A DNA stretch of 8,081 nucleotides from Deltaproteobacteria bacterium RBG_13_49_15 (GTDB lineage: Bacteria; Desulfobacterota; Desulfobacteria; Desulfobacterales; UBA2156). Below, piece by piece: positions 1 to 6,033 of the stretch; the stretch's first letter is position 1; each line of letters opens with the position of its first letter. Where the stretch lies: assembly GCA_001797695.1 (NCBI GenBank), contig MGQD01000159.1:13933-22013 (forward strand), read 5' to 3'. The notes below the pieces were generated by a model, which was not told the origin of the DNA, did not search any database, and was given only the letters and a program-made list of their open reading frames with translations. The position numbers were made by a program, and so were the translations under genes.

Positions 1-1146
1 GGTGATGTCATCCGACAGATAAAACCGGACCCCTTCAGCCATTTCCTGAAGGGTCTTGCTCCTGGGGATGAGCGTCCGGACTGCCGCTTCAAGGTAGTCA
101 TCGGCTTCCATGGGAAACCCACGTTCCTTTAAAAAAGGGAATAAAAGTGCGGTCAAAACTTCCGGTGAAGCGGCCTGGATATGGCCGGCATTCAAGGAAA
201 GGAGTTTTTCCAGATTAAAAATGCCGGCTGATGTTCCGATGTTCTCAAGATTGAATTTTTCAATCAGTTCATTTCGGGTAAAAAATTCCTGATCCCCGCA
301 TGACCATCCCAAGCGCACCAGGTAGTTGATAAGCGCATCGGGGAGGTATCCCATGTCCCGGTATGCCAGAACCGACATGGCGCCATGCCGCTTGCTTAGC
401 CGGGATCTGTCATTTCCCAGCACCATGGGAACATGACCGAAGAGGGGAAGCTCCGAACCGAGGGCGTTATAGATCAATATTTGCTTCGGCGTGTTCATCA
501 CATGGTCATCCCCACGGATAATGGTATTGATCCCCATAGTGATGTCATCGACCACGACGCAGAAATTGTAGGTGGGGCTTCTGTCGCTCCTTTCAATGAT
601 GAAATCGTCCAATTCGCTGTTTTGAAACGCGATGCGCCCTTTGACGACGTCCTCAAGAACCGTGCTTCCTATAACCGGAGCTCTGAAACGGACAACCGTT
701 TCAGCGGACTTGTTTAGCCCTTTATCACGGCACTTGCCGTCATATTTGGGCTTTCCGCCAACAGCCAGGGCCTCTTTTCGGACCTGCTCCAGCCGCGCAG
801 GAGGGCAATTGCAATAATAGGCATTCCCCGTGTCCAACAGTTTTTGGGTAAATTTCCGGTACACATCAAACCGCTCGGACTGAAAATAAGGTCCTTCATC
901 CCAATCGATTCCCAGCCATTGCAACGACTCGATAATGGCATCCACGGAGGCTTTTGTGGAACGCACCACATCCGTATCTTCGATTCTAAGGATGAACTTA
1001 CCTTTCATGCGCCGGGCATACAACCAGTTAAAGAGGGCGGTCCGGGCGCCTCCCAGGTGGAGAAATCCGCTTGGACTCGGAGGGAACCGGGTTACCACGG
1101 TTTTCTTATGATTATCTAATACATCTTGGATTCTCTCGTTCATCAT
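1..1146 (-). CDS. gltX: Glutamyl-tRNA synthetase, N-terminal 382 codons (3' end cut by window edge)
   Basis: This class I aminoacyl-tRNA synthetase charges tRNA-Glu with glutamate in the cytoplasm, using ATP. Reading the minus strand from 1146 gives 382 codons open to base 1. The family is usually about 465-490 residues, so roughly 90-110 C-terminal residues (anticodon-binding part) lie beyond the left edge. The HIGH-type motif is HLGG (residues 30-33) after FPPSPSGF. The KMSKS-type motif is RLSKR (249-253), followed by HGA. RGDDHV (211-216) is the conserved mid-domain segment. A zinc/SWIM-like knuckle C112-x-C114-x24-C139 is present, but the expected C-x-H ends in Asp141. Two consecutive ATG codons (1146 and 1143) could start it. 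I chose the first, preceded by a weak TTGGGA ribosome site. It is transcribed away from rpmF and unrelated to the lipid operon. The family assignment is very secure. Confidence 0.95.
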   Translation of the reverse strand, partial: MMNERIQDVLDNHKKTVVTRFPPSPSGFLHLGGARTALFNWLYARRMKGKFILRIEDTDVVRSTKASVDAIIESLQWLGIDWDEGPYFQSERFDVYRKFTQKLLDTGNAYYCNCPPARLEQVRKEALAVGGKPKYDGKCRDKGLNKSAETVVRFRAPVIGSTVLEDVVKGRIAFQNSELDDFIIERSDRSPTYNFCVVVDDITMGINTIIRGDDHVMNTPKQILIYNALGSELPLFGHVPMVLGNDRSRLSKRHGAMSVLAYRDMGYLPDALINYLVRLGWSCGDQEFFTRNELIEKFNLENIGTSAGIFNLEKLLSLNAGHIQAASPEVLTALLFPFLKERGFPMEADDYLEAAVRTLIPRSKTLQEMAEGVRFYLSDDIT

Positions 1147-1175
1147 TTTTCCCAACTATTTAATATTAATAAATA

Positions 1176-1205
1176 ATTTTACATCATGAAATAACTTTTT
1201 GACTA
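1176..1205 (-). promoter_or_regulatory. Candidate sigma-70 promoter for gltX
   Basis: Read on the minus strand, a -10 hexamer TAAAAT (1176-1181, five of six consensus bases, preceded by TG) lies 18 bp from a weak -35 TAGTCA (1200-1205, four of six). It would start transcription about 25 bp upstream of the gltX ATG. The AT-rich background makes chance matches likely, so this is tentative. Confidence 0.35.
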
Positions 1206-1340
1206 CCAACATACGTTAAAGTTAATAAAAGAGCAGAAAATTGGCCTTTCTTTTCCGTTTTATCACTTTTTTCAGCAACGGAGTCGTAAACCTTAAGAAA
1301 AAAGCAACAGGTATCGAAAATAATCGTATGTCTTTCACCT

Positions 1341-1361
1341 ATAATATAAAATTAATATTAT
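1341..1361. repeat. AT-only inverted repeat ATAATAT-N7-ATATTAT
   Basis: Perfect 7-bp arms (1341-1347 and 1355-1361) are separated by 7 bp, close to two helical half-turns from arm to arm. The geometry is operator-like. However, the repeat is made only of A and T in an AT-rich gap, so chance is a real alternative. Confidence 0.4.
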
Positions 1362-1453
1362 CAATCGGATATATCAGTTATCTGGCGCTGTTGACGCAGC
1401 GGAGCATTAAATAACACATTCAGTATGGAAGCACAAGCGGGCAGAGGGTCCTT

Positions 1454-1467
1454 TTTTTCCGGAAAAA
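1454..1467. promoter_or_regulatory. 14-bp perfect palindrome abutting the rpmF -35 box (candidate operator)
   Basis: TTTTTCCGGAAAAA is a perfect palindrome that ends 3 bp before the candidate -35 hexamer at 1471. A dimeric regulator bound here could contact or block RNA polymerase. The GC-containing centre makes it less trivially explained by AT-richness than the other repeats in this gap. No specific regulator is recognised. Confidence 0.4.
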
Positions 1468-1470
1468 TCC

Positions 1471-1499
1471 TTGACAACTCGATTGATTTCAATTACTAG
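1471..1499 (+). promoter_or_regulatory. Candidate sigma-70 promoter of the rpmF-fab operon
   Basis: A perfect -35 TTGACA (1471-1476), a 17-bp spacer and a degenerate -10 TACTAG (1494-1499) lie about 70 bp before the rpmF ATG. Transcription would begin near 1506 and give a leader of about 65 nt. The perfect -35 and ideal spacing are the main support; the -10 matches only half the consensus positions. Confidence 0.5.
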
Positions 1500-1524
1500 A
1501 GGCACACCATTTGATTAAAGGTAT

Positions 1525-1538
1525 TTATTAATTAATAA
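1525..1538. promoter_or_regulatory. 14-bp perfect palindrome in the rpmF leader
   Basis: TTATTAATTAATAA is perfectly palindromic. It lies about 20-30 bp downstream of the predicted transcription start and 20 bp before the AGGAG ribosome site. It could be a repressor operator; as RNA it would be only a weak AU helix. It is AT-only, so significance is limited. Confidence 0.35.
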
Positions 1539-1570
1539 TCTTTTAAATTCAATGTGTTAGGAGTTTACTC

Positions 1571-1753
1571 ATGGCCCTTCCAAAACATAAGATATCCAAG
1601 TCAAGGCGTGACAAGCGCCGGACGCATCAAAAAACAACACCTCCGAATCTGACAACCTGCCCCCAGTGCGGTGAGGCCAAACTGCAGCACCGAGCATGCC
1701 CCAATTGTGGACACTATAAAGGCCGGGCCGCAGTTGAAATCGAAGAATCCTAA
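1571..1753 (+). CDS. rpmF: 50S ribosomal protein L32 (zinc-ribbon form)
   Basis: L32 is a small structural protein of the large ribosomal subunit. The 60-residue product has the typical start MALPKHKISKSRRDKRR, a basic N-terminal tail. Two CxxC pairs follow (C30/C33 and C43/C46), forming the zinc-binding form of L32. Length matches the family. The start is fixed by AGGAG (1559-1563) with 7 nt spacing to ATG. It is the first gene of the rightward cluster and lies 17 bp upstream of the acyl-CoA dehydrogenase. In many bacteria rpmF leads the plsX-fabH-fabD-fabG-acpP-fabF operon; here it is followed instead by the dehydrogenase. Identity is near certain. Confidence 0.97.
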   Translation: MALPKHKISKSRRDKRRTHQKTTPPNLTTCPQCGEAKLQHRACPNCGHYKGRAAVEIEES

Positions 1754-1770
1754 AAAAGATTGACAACCGC

Positions 1771-3456
1771 ATGACATCAGAACCGCCAAGCAGCGCTGGA
1801 AAGGCCGGTACTAGTCTGGATGCCGAAACGAGACAGATGATAGTCGATACGATCCGGCAACTTAAAAACCGGCTGTTGACAAAGGAAAAAATCCTTGAGT
1901 TCGATAAAAACGAAGTTTTTCCGGAACAGGTCATCCGCCAAATGCTTGGGCCGGATATCGGATTGCAGCTCCTGTTCATCCCTGAGGAATATGGAGGAAT
2001 GGGGGGAGGAGCGCTCGATTGCTGCGTGGTCACCCGGGAGATGGCCAAAATCTGTCTAGGGATCGCTACCGCCTTTTTCGCCATTCAACTCGGCTCTGAT
2101 CCGCTCCGTGCCGGCGGAACTGAAGAGCAGAAGAAAAAATGGCTGGGCGCCATCGCGGAAGGGAAGAGCCTTGTGGCCTATGCGGTGACAGAACCTGAAG
2201 CCGGAAGCAACCTGGCCTCTTTAAAAACAAAGGCCCTCCCGGTTTTCGGCGAATCAAAAGAGATTGTCGGATATCGGATCAACGGAACCAAACAGTTCAT
2301 TTCAACCGGCGGTTATGCCGATTTCATCACTCTTCTCGCCAAAACCCCTGAAGGCCCGACCTTTTTCATCATCGAAAAAGGAACCGATGGATTTGTTCAG
2401 GGGAAAGGAGAGGAAAAGCACGGGATCCGCGCTTCAAATACATCTCCTCTCACATTCACCGATGTTTTTGTTCCCGTCCGAAACCTGATCGGCGGCGCGC
2501 CGGGTTTGGGGCTTAAGCAGGCCAACGATGTCTTTGGATTCACCCGGCTGATGGTGGGCGCCATGGCTCTCGGAGCCGGAGAAGCCGCCATGGAAATTGT
2601 CATTCCGTATGCCAAGGAACGGATTCAGTTCGGATCCCCGCTTTCGGAAAAACAGGGATATACTCATAAACTCGTCGTTCCGCATATGGTGCGGCTCGAA
2701 GCGGCGGCAGCGTATCTCGAAGAGGTCGCCGGCCGGCTCGATAAGGGAGAACGCGATCTCGAGGTGGAGGGATCTATCGCTAAAATCTTTGCCACCGAAA
2801 CCGCCAATGCGCTCGCAGACGATGCCATACAAGCCCTTGGAGGATACGGCTATATCCGGGAATTCATGGTTGAAAAGATCAAACGGGATGTCAAGATCAC
2901 CTGCATTTATGAAGGCACCAGCGAAATTCAGCAAAATATCATCAGCACTTTCCGATGGAAAAAAACACGCAAAACCAAGGGGGCTTTCTACCTGGACATG
3001 GCAGCGGAAATGGAACGGAACGATGCCGTCACCCCAAATGCCGGATGCCGGTTTTATGCGCTGGCGGCAAAAGCACTGAATGAAACCATCGCCCTTGCCC
3101 ATGATCACCGCCTTACCCGGCAGCAATACGTGATGTTTTCACTTGCCGATATGATGATTCACGTGGAAATCGGCGTCAGCATGGCCAGAAAGGTTTCGAC
3201 TCTGGCTGAATCCGAACGTCCGGAGACCGAAAAAATCAGAACCATGTCAAGGATCTTTGCCGGTGAAACAGCTCACCTTGTGGCAAATAATTCGCTGAAA
3301 ATCATCATGGGATGCGGTCTTTTCGATCATGACACCGTATCCCGCTTTCTGGAGACCATATCGCATCAAGAGCTTCTTTCGAGTTATCGCAACATCATCA
3401 ACGATATGGATTTTGTGGCGGATATCCTGTTTGAGAGAGGTGATCATGGAAAATAA
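1771..3456 (+). CDS. Acyl-CoA dehydrogenase family flavoprotein with C-terminal extension, inside the fatty-acid operon
   Basis: This family is FAD-dependent and forms the alpha-beta double bond of acyl thioesters, passing electrons to ETF. The 561 residues contain the FAD/substrate segment AVTEPEAGSN (138-147), RIQFGSPLSEKQ (284-295), the QALGGYGY stretch (354-361) and IYEGTSEIQ (379-387). Glu381 sits at the usual catalytic-base position. The typical core is about 380 residues. Here about 165 extra residues (roughly 395-561) follow, probably helical, recalling the C-terminal domains of VLCAD/ACAD9-like members. No signal peptide or obvious membrane segment is seen. The ATG at 1771 lacks a clear Shine-Dalgarno and may rely on coupling to rpmF 17 bp upstream; Met24 (1840) is an alternative. 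It overlaps fabG by 11 bp. Substrate (acyl-CoA or acyl-ACP) cannot be read from sequence. Family certain, role unknown. Confidence 0.92.
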   Translation: MTSEPPSSAGKAGTSLDAETRQMIVDTIRQLKNRLLTKEKILEFDKNEVFPEQVIRQMLGPDIGLQLLFIPEEYGGMGGGALDCCVVTREMAKICLGIATAFFAIQLGSDPLRAGGTEEQKKKWLGAIAEGKSLVAYAVTEPEAGSNLASLKTKALPVFGESKEIVGYRINGTKQFISTGGYADFITLLAKTPEGPTFFIIEKGTDGFVQGKGEEKHGIRASNTSPLTFTDVFVPVRNLIGGAPGLGLKQANDVFGFTRLMVGAMALGAGEAAMEIVIPYAKERIQFGSPLSEKQGYTHKLVVPHMVRLEAAAAYLEEVAGRLDKGERDLEVEGSIAKIFATETANALADDAIQALGGYGYIREFMVEKIKRDVKITCIYEGTSEIQQNIISTFRWKKTRKTKGAFYLDMAAEMERNDAVTPNAGCRFYALAAKALNETIALAHDHRLTRQQYVMFSLADMMIHVEIGVSMARKVSTLAESERPETEKIRTMSRIFAGETAHLVANNSLKIIMGCGLFDHDTVSRFLETISHQELLSSYRNIINDMDFVADILFERGDHGK

Positions 3457-4210
3457 CGGAAAACGGATCGTGGTGGTAACCGGTGGATCCAGAGGGATCG
3501 GACGGGCCATTTGCCTATCTTTTACAAACCCTGATACCATGATTTATTTCAACTATTTCTCACCCGCCGACCCTGAAGGTGAAAAAACTCATGCCAACGA
3601 GACGGAAAGGCTGATCCGGAACGCCGGAGGGGCCTCACAAAGCGCCAGCGTCAACGTCATGTCCGAGGCTGAAGTGAAGGATTTTTTTGACCGGATCATT
3701 TCCGAGAGCCGGCGGATTGACGTCCTTGTCAATAATGCCGGGATTACCAAAGACAAGCTTTTGATACGCATGACCGAAAAGGATTGGGATGACGTCTTGG
3801 ACATCAACCTGAAGGGGACGTTTCATTGCACCCGGTTTGCCGTTCGAGCCATGATCAACCAGAGGTATGGCCGCATCATAAACATCGCATCGATTGTAGG
3901 GGTTATCGGGAATGCCGGCCAGGCCAACTATGTGGCTTCCAAGGCGGGGATCATCGGATTGACCAAGGCAACGGCTAAGGAATTCGCCCTGCGCGGCATT
4001 ACGGTAAACGCCATTGCACCCGGTTTTATCGAAACGGATATGACGGCATTGCTGCCCGAAAAAATTAAAGAGGCCATGCTGAGTCAGATTCCACTGGGGC
4101 GGCCGGGGAAACCCGAAGATGTGGCCGGAGTCGTCGCTTTTTTGGCTTCCGGCCAGGCCGACTACATCACCGGCCAGGTCATTCATGTAAGTGGTGGTAT
4201 GTACATCTGA
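3446..4210 (+). CDS. fabG: 3-oxoacyl-[acyl-carrier-protein] reductase
   Basis: FabG is an NAD(P)H-dependent short-chain dehydrogenase that reduces 3-oxoacyl-ACP to 3-hydroxyacyl-ACP in type II fatty-acid elongation in the cytosol. The 254-residue product shows the Rossmann motif TGGSRGIG (12-19), NNAG (96-99) and Asn121. The catalytic Ser149, Tyr162 and Lys166 (NYVASK) are in place, as is APGFIETDM (191-199). The end HVSGGMYI is typical of FabG. The segment after the second beta strand (about 37-55) looks longer than in E. coli FabG. The start is ATG 3446, preceded by AGAGAGG; an in-frame upstream extension to 3329 runs through the dehydrogenase gene and is rejected. The 11-bp overlap with the dehydrogenase and the 21-bp gap to acpP indicate one operon. 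Another SDR function is possible, but the neighbours argue for FabG. Confidence 0.93.
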   Translation: MENNGKRIVVVTGGSRGIGRAICLSFTNPDTMIYFNYFSPADPEGEKTHANETERLIRNAGGASQSASVNVMSEAEVKDFFDRIISESRRIDVLVNNAGITKDKLLIRMTEKDWDDVLDINLKGTFHCTRFAVRAMINQRYGRIINIASIVGVIGNAGQANYVASKAGIIGLTKATAKEFALRGITVNAIAPGFIETDMTALLPEKIKEAMLSQIPLGRPGKPEDVAGVVAFLASGQADYITGQVIHVSGGMYI

Positions 4211-4231
4211 TTCGAAAAGGAGGAAACAGGT

Positions 4232-4462
4232 ATGTCGCTCGAAGATAAGATAAAGAAGGTCATCGCCGAAAAATTGAGCGTAGATATCAACGACGTTGTT
4301 CCCGAGGCGTCTTTTGTGGATGACCTGGGGGCGGATTCCCTTGATCTTGTGGAGCTGATTATGTCCATGGAAGAGGAATTCGACATTGAAATCTCCGACG
4401 AAGATGCGGAAAAACTCGTAACGGTTAAAGATGTCTTTGATTATATTGCCAAACATTCCTAA
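4232..4462 (+). CDS. acpP: Acyl carrier protein
   Basis: ACP is the small acidic cytosolic protein that carries growing acyl chains on a 4'-phosphopantetheine arm. The product has 76 residues, the usual length. The conserved DSL motif (35-37) has Ser36 as the attachment site, and the rest shows the acidic helix II pattern (LVELIMSMEEEFD). A near-ideal ribosome site AAGGAGG (4217-4223) with 8 nt spacing suggests strong translation, which fits the high abundance of ACP. It lies between fabG and fabF, the classic arrangement. A small inverted repeat overlaps its stop codon and a larger hairpin follows in the next gap. These may help set ACP mRNA levels apart from fabF. Identity is very secure. 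Confidence 0.97.
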   Translation: MSLEDKIKKVIAEKLSVDINDVVPEASFVDDLGADSLDLVELIMSMEEEFDIEISDEDAEKLVTVKDVFDYIAKHS

Positions 4463-4470
4463 AAGGAATG
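4454..4470 (+). other. Inverted repeat spanning the acpP stop codon
   Basis: CATTCC (4454-4459) and GGAATG (4465-4470) pair perfectly around a 5-nt loop that contains the acpP TAA stop. No U-run follows, so it is not a standard intrinsic terminator. A role in mRNA processing or 3'-end protection is inference. Confidence 0.45.
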
Positions 4471-4510
4471 GATCCAACCCATGAATAGACGGCGATCCCG
4501 GGCAAAAGTG

Positions 4511-4538
4511 AAGCTCCCTGCTCTAGAGAGCGGGGCTT
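4511..4538 (+). other. GC-rich hairpin in the acpP-fabF gap
   Basis: The arms AAGCTCC (4511-4517) and GGGGCTT (4532-4538) pair with one G-U. A 2-nt bulge (CT) follows, then GCTC/GAGC around the loop TAGA. That is an 11-bp stem. No U-tract follows, so transcription could continue into fabF. The shape resembles dispersed REP-type palindromic elements found in bacterial intergenic gaps, but other copies cannot be seen in this window. It could equally be an attenuator or an RNA-processing site. Confidence 0.5.
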
Positions 4539-4582
4539 GCGTGAAGCAATCCAATCAACATTAAACACTAAAGGGGGAAGGT

Positions 4583-5833
4583 TTGTCGAAAAGACGGGTG
4601 GTCATCACTGGAATCGGCCTGGTGACACCGCTGGGAATCGGTGTCGCGGAAAGCTGGAACGCTCTGTGCGCAGGAAAATCCGGAATCGGAAAAATAACCC
4701 GGTTTGACGCCTCTCAGTTTCAGACCAAAATCGCCGGTGAAGTGAAGCATTTCAACCCTAGCGATTTCATGTCCCAAAAAGATGCCAACCGGACCACCCC
4801 TTTTATCGCCCTTGCCGTTGCCGCCGCACGGATGGCCGTTCAGGATTCGAAGTTCGTAATCGGTCCCTCCAATGCCCATCGGATCGGAGTCTATACCGGT
4901 TGCGGACTTGGAGGGCTCTCTTTTTTGGAGGAGACAACCCGGCTGATCGAGCAAAAAGGTCCGAAACGGGTAAGCCCGTTTTTTATCCCCATGATGATCG
5001 GAAACATGGCTGCAGGGATGATCTCCATCCAGTTCGGCGCCAAGGGACCGAACGCTTCGGTAGCCACGGCCTGTGCCGCCGGCAACCATGCCATCGGCAA
5101 CGCTTTTAAAATCATCCAATCTGGGGCTGCCGACGCCATGATCGCCGGCGGCGTGGAATCGGTCGTAACCGAGACGAGTATTGCCGGATTCAACGCCATG
5201 AAAGCCCTTTCCACCCGAAATGACGCTCCTGAAAAAGCATCACGGCCTTTCGATCGGGATCGGGATGGTTTTGTCGTCGGGGAAGGATCCGGAATCGTCA
5301 TTCTGGAAACACTTGAAGGCGCCCGAAACAGGGGCGCCCATATCTACGCCGAAATGCTCGGATACGGAATGAGCGGAGATGCCCATCATATCAGCGCGCC
5401 GGCGCCTGACGGAGAAGGAATGGCAAGATGCATGGCCGCTGCCGTGGAGGATGCCGGTATCCCCTGTGATATGATCGACTATATTAACGCTCACGGCACA
5501 TCCACTCAGTTAAACGACCTCTATGAGACACGGGCGATTAAATCCGTATTCAGAGAAAAAGCGTATTCCATCCCCATCAGTTCAACCAAATCCATGACCG
5601 GTCATCTTCTGGGTGGAGCCGGAGGGATTGAAACGGTATTTACGGCACTCACCATTTACAATGGAATCATTCCTCCCACCATCAATCTCGACAATCCGGA
5701 CGACGAGTGCGATCTGGATTATGTCCCACACGTAGCGAGAAAAAAATCGATAGAATTCGCAATGACCAATTCCTTTGGTTTCGGCGGGACCAACGCCTGC
5801 CTGGTCCTGAAGAAATGGCACGAGTTGCCGTAA
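4583..5833 (+). CDS. fabF: 3-oxoacyl-ACP synthase II (beta-ketoacyl-ACP synthase, KAS II)
   Basis: FabF condenses malonyl-ACP with acyl-ACP, the chain-elongating step of type II fatty-acid synthesis. The 416-residue thiolase-fold protein has the full KAS set. The nucleophile is Cys164 (ATACAAGNHA), with His304 (NAHGTST), Lys336 and His341 (TKSMTGH). The C-terminal NSFGFGGTN (397-405) carries the gating loop. Length and features fit FabF (E. coli 413 residues) better than FabB. Translation starts at TTG 4583, preceded by a purine-rich GGGGGAAGG; no in-frame ATG fits the conserved SKRRVVITGIG start. It is separated from acpP by 120 bp with hairpins, so its expression may be partly uncoupled. 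A specialised KAS role cannot be excluded, but position next to acpP supports housekeeping FabF. Confidence 0.95.
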   Translation: MSKRRVVITGIGLVTPLGIGVAESWNALCAGKSGIGKITRFDASQFQTKIAGEVKHFNPSDFMSQKDANRTTPFIALAVAAARMAVQDSKFVIGPSNAHRIGVYTGCGLGGLSFLEETTRLIEQKGPKRVSPFFIPMMIGNMAAGMISIQFGAKGPNASVATACAAGNHAIGNAFKIIQSGAADAMIAGGVESVVTETSIAGFNAMKALSTRNDAPEKASRPFDRDRDGFVVGEGSGIVILETLEGARNRGAHIYAEMLGYGMSGDAHHISAPAPDGEGMARCMAAAVEDAGIPCDMIDYINAHGTSTQLNDLYETRAIKSVFREKAYSIPISSTKSMTGHLLGGAGGIETVFTALTIYNGIIPPTINLDNPDDECDLDYVPHVARKKSIEFAMTNSFGFGGTNACLVLKKWHELP

Positions 5834-5934
5834 CAATCATTTCAATGTTTTCGCCGCGTTAGTCGCCTAGCCCTTGAGCCGTTCCGTTCCCGGGTTCCCT
5901 GGAACTGCACATTTTAAAAGATAAAAATTTTTTA

Positions 5935-5965
5935 TTGCGGCAAAAAAATCGCCGGTATATAGAAT
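5935..5965 (+). promoter_or_regulatory. Weak candidate promoter for rpiB-glyA-dCMP deaminase
   Basis: A -10-like TAGAAT (5960-5965, five of six) is preceded by TTGCGG (5935-5940) at a long 19-bp spacing. The 200-bp gap after fabF is long enough for an independent promoter, but the -35 is poor. Read-through from fabF is the alternative. Confidence 0.25.
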
Positions 5966-5990
5966 AGCACCCGACCATCATCGGGCTATT
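5963..5990 (+). other. Hairpin in the rpiB leader
   Basis: AATAGC/GCTATT plus CCGA/TCGG form a 10-bp stem with a 2-nt bulge (AC) and the loop CCATCA. It lies about 45 nt before the rpiB ATG and is not followed by a U-tract. It could be a leader regulatory structure or a weak transcription end for fabF; no known riboswitch pattern is recognised. Confidence 0.4.
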
Positions 5991-5993
5991 GAC

Positions 5994-6005
5994 GGATTTA
6001 AATCC
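5994..6005. promoter_or_regulatory. 12-bp perfect palindrome upstream of rpiB (candidate operator)
   Basis: GGATTTAAATCC is perfectly palindromic and lies 28 bp before the rpiB ATG, just after the leader hairpin. It may bind a dimeric regulator. No regulator is recognised and there is only one copy in the window. Confidence 0.35.
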
Positions 6006-6033
6006 AATTTTGAGTGAGAAGAAAGACGTGATC

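Larger units (their letters stand above)
1147..1570. other. AT-rich divergent intergenic control region, gltX / rpmF
   Basis: This 424-bp gap separates two divergently transcribed genes. I see no convincing protein-coding ORF, tRNA or strong rho-independent terminator in it. It is clearly richer in A+T than the genes on either side. It carries a candidate promoter toward each flank and several AT-rich inverted repeats, listed separately. A small hairpin CGCTG/CAGCG (1386-1390 with 1397-1401) lacks a U-tract. An 8-bp palindrome GATATATC sits at 1368-1375. The yceD-like gene (DUF177) that often precedes rpmF is absent here. Confidence 0.8.

Noticed and set aside
1255..1281. CCGTT/AACGG inverted repeat in the divergent gap
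   Set aside because: The 17-nt loop and 5-bp stem make it no better than chance.
2434..3126. 230-codon minus-strand ORF opposite the acyl-CoA dehydrogenase
   Set aside because: It is antisense to a clearly conserved enzyme core and has no family features; it is a codon-bias shadow.
3329..3445. Upstream in-frame extension of fabG by 39 codons
   Set aside because: It lies wholly inside the conserved end of the dehydrogenase gene, and a good ribosome site and the normal FabG N-terminus begin at 3446.
3635..4477. 280-codon minus-strand ORF opposite fabG and acpP
   Set aside because: It covers two well-conserved genes on the other strand and shows no recognisable domain.
4481..4564. 27-codon ORF beginning at ATG in the acpP-fabF gap
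   Set aside because: It runs straight through the GC-rich hairpin, its nearest AAGGA is about 13 nt upstream (too far), and the peptide has no recognisable feature.
4537..4566. Possible internal promoter before fabF (TTGCGT, 18 bp, TTAAAC)
   Set aside because: Both hexamers match the consensus poorly, so it cannot be supported.
5886..5933. Possible rho-independent terminator after fabF (GTTCC/GGAAC stem, later T-run)
   Set aside because: The stem is only 5 bp with a 10-nt loop and the T-run begins more than 20 nt after it, so it does not meet the usual form.
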